Of a stretch of DNA of 27,843 nt, positions 1 through 8,668 are shown piece after piece (the first letter of the stretch is position 1; every line of letters starts with the position of its first letter). Location of the stretch: NCBI GenBank assembly GCA_019693395.1, contig JAAMXP010000005.1, forward strand, positions 1 through 27,843, written 5' to 3'. The translations under genes and the position numbers were made by a program. The notes beneath the pieces were generated by a model, which saw only the letters and a program-made list of their open reading frames with translations, made no database searches and was not told the origin of the DNA. The stretch is from Ettlia oleoabundans (lineage: Eukaryota > Chlorophyta > Chlorophyceae > Chlamydomonadales).

Positions 1-123
1 CACCCACATTGTATTTAACATCATCACTGTACAGAAAGCCTTGTCACCAGCATGTGGTTGTTCCTGTTGGGTCATGCTGAAGGTTCTTGATCGCTGAATC
101 ACATCCCCTGTTGTCGCATGCAG
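1..123 (+). other. Intron tail upstream of the first visible RRP6L3 exon
   Basis: No reading frame continuous with exon 124-224 crosses this stretch. Exon 1 begins after ATGCAG at 118-123, in phase 0. The catalytic Exo I and Exo II motifs of the nuclease must lie upstream of the window. Confidence 0.55.
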
Positions 124-3100
124 ATTCTGGGCTATCAACAGCGCTCGCTGGGCCACCTGCTGCAGCGCTTCTGCGGCATTCAGGCGGACAAGGGCCTAGG
201 ACAGCGGGCAGACTGGCGTCAACGGTGTGCAGGACTGGGTTGACAGCATTGCACAGGTTGAACAGCGGCCCTACCAGCTTGTGTACTCCTTCACCTGCTT
301 GCTGAGCTTGCCGGCACGGTGCTGTTCTTGTGCCGACTGCAGGCCGCTCCCTTCTGCACTGTTGGAGTATGCCCAGCTCGATGTGCACTACCTGTGCTAT
401 ATTGCAGACTGCTTGGGGCAGGCGCTGGTACTGCATGGCATGAAACACCTGCCACAGTCAGCCCTGCAGGGGCAGCAATGTGAGATGCAACGCTCTGAGC
501 AAGCGGAGGAAGTGCAGCATCCGTCAAGCAGCATGCGATGTGCTGGGGAAGAGATGTCGGGCAATGAGCAGTGCACCCTGCAGGCTGCCATGAAGCCAGA
601 TAGTCCGCTGTGGCGTGCCGTGCACCGCTCGCAGGCCCTGACTCTCACACTCTACCAGCCCACGCCTCCGGCTGTGGCTGTGAATTCTGCAGCTATGGGG
701 CTGTTGCGGCGGGTTGTGGCACGAGCCCTGGAGCAGCATGCACGTCTCACGCCAGAGCAGCTGCAGAATTTGGAGGCGATGGGCGATTGCGTGCATGCGC
801 TGGCCGAGTGGAGAGATGCGGCTGCCAGGTCATGTGACGAGGGAGTGCAGTGCTTGCTGCCTGACAGTGCTTTGGTGCAGCTGGCAGAGGCAGCAGCCAG
901 CAGGGTTGCACCACATGCATCCAACCTGCGGGGCAGGCAGCAGAAATTGGATGCGCGCCAGTTGGTGGAACTGCTGCCAGCTGAGCAAGATGAAGCTGCA
1001 GCGTCAGCGGAGGGAGCCTGCTGTTACCCCCGTGTGTTATTGCAACAAGCAGACCAGGTAACTGAGCGCCCTTCATGCCTCAGCCTTCTTCCAGCAAGAC
1101 GCAGGACACTCGTGTGTGTTGTATGTGTGCATCAAACCACTTCATCGTTTGTTGCCTCCAACTCGTCTGCAGGTGGCAGATCTGCTGTCTGAAGCAGCGC
1201 TGGGGCAGCGGCCGTGGATGAACCCTGATCTGCAGCAAGTGCTGCATGAGGCGCGTGGCGGAGGCGGTGCCAGACTGCTTGGGGGTGCCAGCAAGGCTTC
1301 CAAGCAGCGTGATCCCGCCGCTTTCAAGCAGCGGCTGGCCCAGAGGTTTGCCGCCAAGGGGACGGTGTACGAAAACTGCAGGATGTACAGCCAAGAGGGG
1401 GAGCTGCTGTGCTATGCCGATGCCAAGAAGCTGCTGTGGTATGTGCAGAAAGGGCTGGCGGTCAAGGTGAGTCCCCTATGCCGTATGCCTCAACCAAGCA
1501 TCTAAATACTTGAGTGCACATATTGAAGGTGCCCTTGTGCTCAAGGTCCAGAGGTTGTGTAGCACAGTACCTCCATCGACTGATTGGAACCAACTTCCAT
1601 TTCTGCCATATTCATTTCTGCCATATTGAAGCTTGGGGACAACCCCCTTTCAGTGCGCCTGACTTTCGAGCACCAGACGGGTGACCAGCAGCAGGGCATT
1701 TCTGGTGAGGAAGTCTGCAGGCGGCTTCGACATGCTGCTGTGCACAGCAAGCAGCAATTGCGGACCCAGAGCCAAGTGTTGACAGCTTGCATCAATGGCT
1801 TCCCAAGCCATGTGTTGACAGCTTGCATTGTAAAGGTTTCCATCAAGATATGAACCACGCAGCCCAACCCCCCTCCCCCGCCACCCGTCTATTGCCGCTC
1901 GCCACTTCTGAACACTGTCTGGCGCCATCAGAATTTTACACAGTGAAGGTGGGTCGGCTGCAACTGCTTCGCTGTGCGCATTGGCTGCATGATGATGGAA
2001 CTTGTACGGATGTGTCACTCATTTGGCCTCTGCTCAGCTTTGCTTTGCGTCAGTGCCCAGTTGCGACCTCACCCCAACCCGTCACTGTTTGCAGAAGGCA
2101 AACAAGTGTGTGGCGTGTGGAGAAGAAGGGCACTATTTGCGGTACCGTGTTGTGCCCACATGCTACAGGCGGGCAATGCCGGTGCGACTCAAGAGCCACC
2201 GCAGGTGATGCGCTGAGCACTGACCCCTCAGCCTTGTTGACTGCATGATGCAACCTTGTCTCATGCTCTTCTGCCGAATTTGCTAAGTACTCGTTGTCTG
2301 TTTGCCGCCTGCTTTGCAGCCATGATGGTGAGCAGTTGTTTGTTGTTCGGCTTCCATGTGTCAATATATGAATGGCACATGTTATGAGCCTAACCTGGGT
2401 TGCAGCAGCACTTGCGTTTGGAGATGCTTTGGGTTTGGGATTGCGGGTTGGGGTCGGAGATGGCATCAATGCTGTGACCATGTAAAGGTCGCTGATGACA
2501 CGCAGCTGAGGTGCCTTGCCGCTCTTCTGTGTCTCCCTGCAAATCGCGGTGTTGATTTGAGTCATATGCCATCGCTGTTCCTGCCATCTGCCGCAGTTGT
2601 GCTGCTATGTATCAGCTGTCATGAGCTGGCACACAAGGTGAGCACAACGCTCAAGCACTCGACAAATGCCATGCTGCATGCTGCGGAGATTTATGCACTT
2701 GCACGGCACAATGCATCTGTGACACAGGAGCCCAAGCAGATCATCATTCGTGTTCATTGCAGGCCGCTGATAGGTTGAAGCGCCAGCTGGCCAGTGAGCT
2801 GGGTGTGCCGCTCCTGCCTCCTCTGCCCCGGCGTGACCAGCACCAGCAGCTGGGACACGCACTCAGCCAGCAAACAGGCGAACTGGCATTGGTGGCCATG
2901 GGCACAGACAAGGATTACAAGGGGCAGGCACAGAATAACAGCGGCGTCCAAGCACACCAGGGTGCGGCCCGTCTAGCACAGCAAGGGATGGCAGCAGAGG
3001 CAGAAGGCAGCCTTGGTGTGTCAAGCTCCCAGTCAGACCCCAACATGCATCCATTCAATGTGCGGCGGGCTGCCCTGGCATTAAATCGGCATGGACAAGA

Positions 3101-4242
3101 CATGCCTGACGACAAGCGCAGGTACGGCACTGGCTGCAAGCACGCGCAAAGGGGGTTTAGTGGACTGGTGAAGGGGTCTGTGTATGCTGCACTAGGCCTT
3201 GTAAGAGCCATCATATACATTGGGGAATTTCATGCAACACCCTGCCCTCCTGTTGCAGGCAGCTGGTGCATCAGATCAGGAGGTTCTTGGGCACAGAGCA
3301 TCTGTTAGAGGAGAGCGGAGCATCCGAGGATTGTCTCACTGAGCTTGAGCAATACGGTGGCTTGCTGGCAGGTTGGGCTGGGCATATGGTGCTCACCAAG
3401 GGTGCAACTTGCAAGGTTTTATGGCAAGGCAGGCGCTGCAGCCCGTCCACTGCATGCTCGCGTCGGCGCGGATGAGGATGCATGAGAGTGGGTGTGCACC
3501 AGGTCATGGAAACATCAGATTAAGCGACAGTGCCGTCTTCCGGGCGGTGTAGGCCTGGGGCGCAAGACACGACGGCGGATGATGAGGCGCTGGGTGGAGC
3601 AGGGGCAGCGCCTGCCTCAACCGCTGGCAGCAGAGGCAGCGGCAGTGATAGCCAGCACAAGGGGTATTGAGGTGGACTGCACCATTCCAGATGCCTCAGC
3701 TCAGGCAGAAGAGAATGCAGAGGCAGGGTCCTGCAGTGGCGGCGGCCCCAATCGGGACGGGTCAGCGCTAGATATTGGGCTGAGCGACCTGCGGAACACA
3801 GGGCATCTCTGGCATGGCCAGCAGGCAAGGCGATTGTTGTATGAGATTGTTGGAGCTGAAGTTGAAAGAGGCGGCAGGGGAATGCATTGCGGAGGCTGGG
3901 TTTGACTTGTGCTGCAAAATCTTGTGCTGCACAACACATGCACAACCTTCAGTCCTGCCGTGTGCAGGTGGTGGAGCAAGTGGCAGGCCAGGGAGGCGAT
4001 GATGCGCTGCTTGAGCTCTGTCGCCGATTCAGGCAGTGCTTTGTTGATGCACTTCAGCCGCAGGCAAGTCTTGTGTTGGGGGCGGCCCGGAATGCTAGTG
4101 TCATGTGAGGCGTACCACCCTGGGCTGCTGTTACCCAGCCCTGCCGTGCTTCCCCCAATACTTGCAGCACCTGCCTGCTGGCTGGGCAGTGTATCATTCT
4201 GCAAAACGGGAGTTCGGAAAGCATTCCATCTACCACGAGTGA
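124..4242 (+). CDS. RRP6L3: RRP6-like 3 / EXD2-like 3'-5' exonuclease, 3' part of gene
   Basis: Exons: 124-224, 343-1057, 1173-1466, 1632-1704, 1932-1948, 2095-2204, 2320-2327, 2597-2637, 2763-3121, 3259-3371, 3553-3824, 3968-4063, 4168-4242 (TGA). All phases agree and give 757 codons before the stop in the window; the 5' end lies upstream. Exon 1-2 encodes the end of an RNase D-type DEDDy domain: ADWRQRPLP, then YAQLDVHYL, which is the Exo III motif Y-x3-D. Exon 3 carries the EXD2/RRP6L3 block VYENCRMYSQEGELLCY. Exons 5-8 make a Cys/His HNH-like domain (CVACG, HYLRYRVVPTCYR, KSHRSHD, LLCISCHELA). The last exons carry CRRFRQCFVDALQP and HLPAGW, ending HSAKREFGKHSIYHE. This order matches plant RRP6L3 as I remember it. 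Family role: 3'-5' nucleic acid exonuclease; compartment and substrate unknown here. EXD2 is the alternative name. Introns 11 and 12 use GC donors. The exon 10/11 junction is the least certain. Confidence 0.87.
1598..1627 (+). repeat. 15-bp perfect tandem duplication in an intron
   Basis: Two adjacent copies of CATTTCTGCCATATT (1598-1612 and 1613-1627) end five bases before exon 1632-1704. They form the pyrimidine-poor stretch that has to serve as the 3' splice region. Confidence 0.9.
1776..1828 (+). repeat. 17-bp direct repeat in the intron before the 17-nt microexon
   Basis: GTGTTGACAGCTTGCAT occurs at 1776-1792 and again at 1812-1828, inside intron 1705-1931. No mobile-element ends are visible. 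It is probably a local duplication. Confidence 0.85.
1932..1948 (+). other. 17-nt microexon of the RRP6L3-like gene
   Basis: The exon lies between CCATCAG and GTGGGT. It takes one nucleotide from exon 1632-1704 and leaves phase 0. It encodes EFYTVK, which sits directly before KANKCVACG exactly where plant homologues have an EFYV-like string before the first CxxC. Without it the frame into exon 2095-2204 would be lost. Confidence 0.8.
2320..2327 (+). other. 8-nt microexon of the RRP6L3-like gene
   Basis: Bases CCATGATG lie between GCTTTGCAG and GTGAGC. The upstream exon supplies AG and the downstream exon supplies TT, so the joined codons read S-H-D-V. This completes the conserved KSHRSHDVVLLC segment of the family. 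It is too short for most gene finders. Confidence 0.8.
3825..3967 (+). other. GC-AG intron 11 of the RRP6L3-like gene
   Basis: The donor is CAG|GCAAGG and the acceptor is TGTGCAG|GTG, phase 0. Splicing joins HGQQ to VVEQVAGQGGDDALL, matching the family pattern HG-x-x-VV. Using the next in-phase GT would insert eight or more residues at a site where I know of no family insertion. Confidence 0.7.
4064..4167 (+). other. GC-AG intron 12 of the RRP6L3-like gene
   Basis: The donor CAG|GCAAGT is the ideal GC-type donor, and the acceptor is CTTGCAG|CAC, phase 0. The join gives FVDALQPQ-HLPAGW, which follows the family C-terminus without gap. Confidence 0.88.
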
Positions 4243-4761
4243 CCAGTGCCCACAAGTGCAACAACGGATCAAAGTGGTACAGGACCCGTGCAACTCATGG
4301 CATGAATGATGCACTGGTTCTGTGTTTTAGGCCCTCCGTTGCTATTTCAACAGTAGAGCAGATGTCTCCTGTAAGTCTTTCAAGCAAAGAAGTTGCAACC
4401 AGAGTACGAGTTCAAACCAGGCCCTTGCTTTGCCGGGGAGCCAGCTGGGAGCGGGATAAGCAGTACGGCCCGCCACGCCCCCTTCCCTTCCAGCGAGTTC
4501 ATCTCTCCATGCCACTCCCCGTCGTCGCGTTCCGTGATTGCCTCGGTTGTCGAAGTTGCTGCTTCCTTGTCCTTCCTTGGTTCCGCTGTCGGCCAAACCA
4601 AAATTCATCTGAGCCCACTTTTGTTGCGGTAGGCTAAACACTATTAGCTATCTTGTCGGTTTGCAAGTTCAACGCGTAAGGTGCTTGACCCGGCCTGACA
4701 CCCCTCGTAAGCACCACACGCCATTGCCGGCCGCCGCCGCTCGGCTGCCGCCCAAGCAAGG
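4243..4761. other. Intergenic: RRP6L3-like 3' UTR and ARPC4 upstream region
   Basis: This contains the poly(A) signal at 4370-4374 and then about 390 bp of upstream sequence and 5' UTR for ARPC4. Open frames here are short and lack recognisable protein character. No clear TATA box was seen. Confidence 0.6.
4370..4374 (+). terminator. Putative poly(A) signal TGTAA (RRP6L3-like gene)
   Basis: TGTAA lies 128 bases after the TGA at 4240-4242. TGTAA is the standard chlorophyte poly(A) signal, and the spacing is ordinary for these genes. Confidence 0.55.
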
Positions 4762-5598
4762 ATGGCAAGCCTTGCCTCCTATTTGGAGGATTTACGCACA
4801 GCTTTGCGGCCAGCACTCTGCCTCCACAACTTTCCCAGCACAATTGAGAGGCAAACTAAGCCATTGATAGAGACAGAAGACCCTAGTAGTTCCGGGCTGG
4901 TGCTGCCGCCCCGAGAGGTTGTTAGGAGCCCCCAGGCACGCTGTGTCAACGCTTGGCCCAGCTGTTGCCGGTCTGTGCCCTCTGTGTGGTGCATGTATGC
5001 AGTGTGGCATGCGTGGGGCGTAGCAATTGTTTGCCACTTGGCACAAGCCCTGTGTATCACCTGCTTCCCCAAGTTGGGTGCAGGAGTCAGCCCTGATAGA
5101 GCAGAGTGTCAACTCCACACGATTATCCCTGCGTTTCAAGACAACGACAGCAGAGGAATACCTCCTGCATACTTTCTTAAAGTTCATGATGCACAGGTGC
5201 CGTTGTGGCCTAAAAATGCATGTGGTTGGTGACATGGGCGAGCCAAGTTTTAACATTGCCGTGTGTTGCTGATCACGGTATTCGAGCCTTCCCACTCACC
5301 TGCCCAGTTGCCTGCCCTACATTGCAGGGCGGACCAGCTGGACATTGTACGGCGGGTGGCGCTGCCAGGCTACCACATCACACTTCTGATAACAGCTTCT
5401 CACTTGGAGCGCTACCAGAGGGAAGGCCTGATCAACTTTATAGTGCAGTTTGTGGAGGACTTGCATGCGGAGGTTAACGCAATGAAGCTGGGACTGCGGT
5501 CGCGGGCTCGTGCTGTGGTGGCCGAGTACTGGCAGCAGCTGGAGCGGCGGCATGCAGTACCGAGAGCTGCAGCGGCTGCCGCGATTAGTGGCAGCTGA
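4762..5598 (+). CDS. ARPC4: Actin-related protein 2/3 complex subunit 4 (p20-ARC)
   Basis: Exons 4762-4935, 5084-5196 and 5328-5598 (TGA) give 185 aa. ARPC4 is a core subunit of the Arp2/3 complex, which nucleates branched actin filaments in the cytoplasm. With ARPC2 it forms the structural backbone. The start SLASYLEDLRTALRPALCL aligns with the family N-terminus, and LIEQSVNSTRLSL, FLKFMMHR, GYHITLLIT, LINFIVQFVEDL and SRARAVVAEYW follow in the expected order. The first intron needs a GC donor (CCCCAG|GCACGC); with it the join VVRSPQ-ESALIEQ aligns without gap to the family. The protein is about 17 aa longer than the usual 168 aa because of an Ala/Arg-rich C-terminal tail ending AAAAAAISGS. 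The ATG at 4762 is the first one matching the family N-terminus. Identification is firm. Confidence 0.93.
4936..5083 (+). other. GC-AG intron 1 of ARPC4
   Basis: The donor is CAG|GCACGC and the acceptor is GGGTGCAG|GAG, phase 0. The alignment to ARPC4 is gapless across this junction. Nearby GT donors would either delete VVRSPQ or add residues. The GC donor is weaker than the consensus at +4 and +6. Confidence 0.68.
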
Positions 5599-5725
5599 GT
5601 CCGCTGTCCAGCGTCATGCTTCGCACATAATGTTCTTTGCCTTGCTTGGCAACACGCGCCAGGATCTTGAGACTTCCGACCACAGAGATGTGCACATCCC
5701 CACCTTACATTGCTGCAATTTGGAA

Positions 5726-5730
5726 TTACA
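5726..5730 (-). terminator. Putative poly(A) signal TGTAA (RPN9)
   Basis: TTACA on the plus strand reads TGTAA on the minus strand, 170 bases after the RPN9 stop at 5900-5902. A second copy at 5705-5709 could also serve. Confidence 0.5.
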
Positions 5731-5826
5731 GCCCATGCTTGGCAGGCAACGATCAGGACATCGCTCGCTGTTGGCAGCAGATGACAGTATCGACATTAAC
5801 TGCCCATAGGGCAACTTGAACTGCCT

Positions 5827-5831
5827 TGTAA
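5827..5831 (+). terminator. Putative poly(A) signal TGTAA (ARPC4)
   Basis: TGTAA lies 229 bases after the ARPC4 stop and is the first on the plus strand after it. Confidence 0.5.
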
Positions 5832-5899
5832 ACAATGTTGTCAGACTCCAGAGTTCAGAACCCACACACAGGCATGCCGTGTGGCCCTAACCGCAGCCA

Positions 5900-8668
5900 T
5901 CAGCTGGTCTGTGCGATGCCGACCGACTCATTCTCCAGCGTCAATGTTGCGCCGCTCACCTTGTCCACCCAGCCATCCAGGCGGGTACGCAGGCTGTCAA
6001 TCTGCACAGACAAAGCATGGGATGCAGAGGGCAGCATTGATGGTGAAATCAGCAAGGATGGCGGCTGCTCCCATCCAGCCTTCTACTTTGGCCTGGAAGT
6101 ATGCAGGAGCCAGGCGCCAACCCTTGCGCGGCCAGGCGCCCCTGCCCCCCCCCCCACACACACACACACCCACACCACCCACCCACACCCATACACGCAC
6201 AGGGCCGTATGCGGGCGGCAGCCGTGCGCACCTGTGGCAGTGTGAGTATGCGTGGCTGCACCCAGGACACCTGCACGCTGCCTTCCACCTGGTCAATCAC
6301 GCCCTCAATCAAGCGCAGGGACAGCGTCTGCAGGGGTGAGAAGCAGGGCCACATGGGTCAGTTGGCAACCTTTTACTGGAAGGAGCGGGTGGCATCACCA
6401 AGCACTGCTTTCTGACCTCTCTGGACCCCTTGGCAAACAGCAGGCTCCCACCAATAAGGGGGCCAGCTCTCCATGAACAGCTCTACACGAGTGGGCCACC
6501 GTATGCCACACAGCTGGCTCCAAGATGTTTGTGCCACACCACGGCACTAAGCTACCCCCCCACCCATACCGCACCTTCATCAGCAGGAACTCCACGCCAT
6601 CCAGCGGCAGCTTGGTGCGCTCCGCCACGGTGCTGAGCGCGATGGTGCGCTGGTGGGGCGGCATGCTGCTGATGAGCTCCATCAAGCATAGGATTGTGAT
6701 CTTCTCACGCAGGCGCCGCTCGTGCGCCACCAGAGCGGGCTGCCCGTTGAGCTCTGACGCATACCGCGTGCACAGCTCGTCATAGCGGTGGATGTCGCCT
6801 GGAGGCAGACAGCGCGGGGCGGGGTGGGTGGGTGTGTGGGTGGCGGGTGAGGTGGGTGGGACAGATGTGGTGCCTCTTAACACAAGGGCCACTAGCGAGC
6901 CACCAGTGAGTAATCGGACCAGCCGACAATCCTTTTTGCACGCACCCACCTGAGTTGTAGCAATCCAGCATCTCGTGCAGCCAGCCAAACCCGCCCTCCT
7001 GTAGTGCCTTTATCTGTAGCAGGCGAGCGCATATCCCAGCCCGCCCGTGTTGGCACTCACATCGTGCAGCCAAAGCCGTAAAAGTGGCGCTGGGCAAAAT
7101 ATGCGGCATGATTACCTGCACGCAATCAAGCTACGAAGCAAAATGGACACACGCTGGCGAGTTGCGCCGTTCCATACTCACGATCGGGTGCAGCAGCAGC
7201 TCGCCAAAGTTGTACACATCCTCCCCCAGCAGCGCCGCGAGAGAGATGTCCACAGCCAGAGCCTGTAGCAGGGGCATATGCAAAGCCGCATGCACACAAG
7301 GACTGCTGGGACACACCCGGTAGTGCCAGCTGCACAAAAACAGCTCAGCTGTTACTCAAACTGCAAGGAGCTTTGTGTCCCCCTGCTGAGGTGCAAGTGC
7401 CAGATGTGGCAGACAAGGACGAGGCGCACCTGGCGGAAGTCCTGGGGGAGGCTGTCCTGGGACACATAGGCCAGGTACATCAGGGTGGCCCTGCAGGTGC
7501 AGGCGGCACAGAAGATGGATAGTCACGTGGGAGGCAAGCACCAGTGTGCGGGCTGGGAATAAATTGCCAAACCACTCTTCCGCTAGCTTGCCCGCCATTC
7601 AACGCGATCTGGTCCCCTATGCCAGCAGAAAGCCTGTGAAACACAGGCTTTCAGCTACCTGTAGTACTCTGCATACTCCTTCTGTTGCTTGTGGTACAAG
7701 GAGGCGGCATAGTACACGCTGGCGCTGACCTGCGGGTCCACCTGCAACACAGCAGTGCAAGGGGGACAGGGCATCAGCTGGCTGTGACAAAGAACAGGGT
7801 GGTGCAGGAGCGAATTTTGTCAGCGACATCCCTGTACCTGCTGTGCACACACTGGCAGCAATGATGAAAACAGTTGGCAACGACGATACAGCCAGCACCA
7901 GAACAAGCGGGCAGCGCACGCACGTCTGTGAGCCTCTCCAGCTCCTCCCTCCCAGCCTCAAACGCACGCTTGCAATCCTGCAGCACAGGGCAGCATGGCA
8001 GATTACGACATACAATGTTCACCCACACAACTGGTAATACGGTGCGCAGCCAGGCCCAGTGCCACCAATGCCGCCGGGTCATGGTGCCAACCGCGGCCAG
8101 CACGGAGCTCACTTGCAGGCGACCCTGCAGCAGCGCATACTGCGCCAGCTGCATACGAAGGAACAGTATGGGTTGCTGTGTGTCTGGCTGCTTGCTAGCC
8201 TCCAGGCTGTCAATCACATCCTGCAGGAACTTGGAGCCCTCCTGCAGGAAAGGGAGGACCAGGGGTGGCAGCCAGCATTATGGCAAGGCTGGGACTGCAA
8301 AGTTCAAGAGCAAGAGGCGGCAACCGTGGGGTTAGATGCAATAAGCATGGAGATGAGTTCGAGTGCAACGCATGGCAGACAGCCGGGGGCACCTCTGGGC
8401 TGGCCATCTGCTTGCTGACCGCCACCGCAAAGAAGGCGAGCTTGAGAAGGTTGATCTTGTGCGCAAAGCCGGCCACAAAGTTCTCATAGAGCGCCACTAA
8501 GAAGCCGCCCTCTTGGAACTCGGGCTTGTCAATGTACTGCTCCAGCTGCTCTGTCAACTGATGCCACAGCTTGCGGTGGTACAGCTCGCCTAGCTCTGCA
8601 AGCGCCGCTGCCAGCTGCGGCCGCTCCGCGGCCGCCCTCTCTATCCATGCCTGGTAACGGTCCGCCAT
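5900..8668 (-). CDS. RPN9: 26S proteasome non-ATPase regulatory subunit 13 (RPN9)
   Basis: Ten exons on the minus strand: 8668-8393, 8241-8113, 7977-7924, 7741-7659, 7490-7430, 7262-7182, 7013-6950, 6798-6575, 6327-6232 and 6001-5900 (TGA). They give 389 aa, close to the usual 376-386. RPN9 is a PCI-domain subunit of the 19S lid and helps assemble it and link it to RPN10. Diagnostic segments include LYHRKLWHQLTEQLEQYID and KINLLKLAFFAVAVSKQ near the N-terminus, ALLGEDVYNFGELLLHPI in the middle, and in the PCI/winged-helix part ITILCLMELI, IALSTVAERTKL, VEFLLMK and LIEGVIDQVEGSVQVSW. The C-terminus contains IDSLRTRLDGWVDKV. All nine introns are GT-AG. The first ATG gives the family N-terminus. 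No missing segment or frameshift was found. Confidence 0.95.
6145..6200. repeat. C-run plus AC/CCCA microsatellite in an RPN9 intron
   Basis: Eleven C residues are followed by (AC)n and CCCAC-type repeats inside RPN9 intron 6002-6231. On the transcribed strand this reads as a G/T-rich tract in the pre-mRNA. It is a simple repeat and likely polymorphic. Confidence 0.9.
6816..6860 (+). repeat. G-rich tract with G-quadruplex-type core in an RPN9 intron
   Basis: The plus strand has four G-runs with one-base loops at 6816-6832, then more GGGT repeats to 6860. It lies in intron 6799-6949, which is C-rich in the RPN9 transcript, so any quadruplex would be in DNA, close to the 3' splice site. Confidence 0.7.

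Larger units (their letters stand above)
5599..5899. other. Convergent 3' region between ARPC4 and RPN9
   Basis: The stretch holds the 3' UTRs of both genes. The ARPC4 signal TGTAA lies at 5827-5831 (+). RPN9 signals (TGTAA on the minus strand) lie at 5726-5730 and 5705-5709. Because each signal lies beyond the other, the two 3' UTRs should overlap by roughly 100 bases. No further gene is seen. Confidence 0.6.

Noticed and set aside
3825..3899. Extension of RRP6L3 exon 11 to a GT donor at 3900
   Set aside because: It is in phase, but it would insert about 25 residues between HGQQ and VVEQ, where the family has none, and the donor GTTTGA is weak.
4762..5295. Minus-strand ORF of 167 codons antisense to ARPC4
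   Set aside because: It is a shadow frame with no family similarity; the plus strand carries a clear ARPC4.
7070..7181. In-frame continuation of an RPN9 exon through VQVIMPHILPS-type sequence
   Set aside because: The family join HPI-IKALQEGGFGWLHEML is obtained by splicing 7182 to 7013; the intervening sequence is intron.
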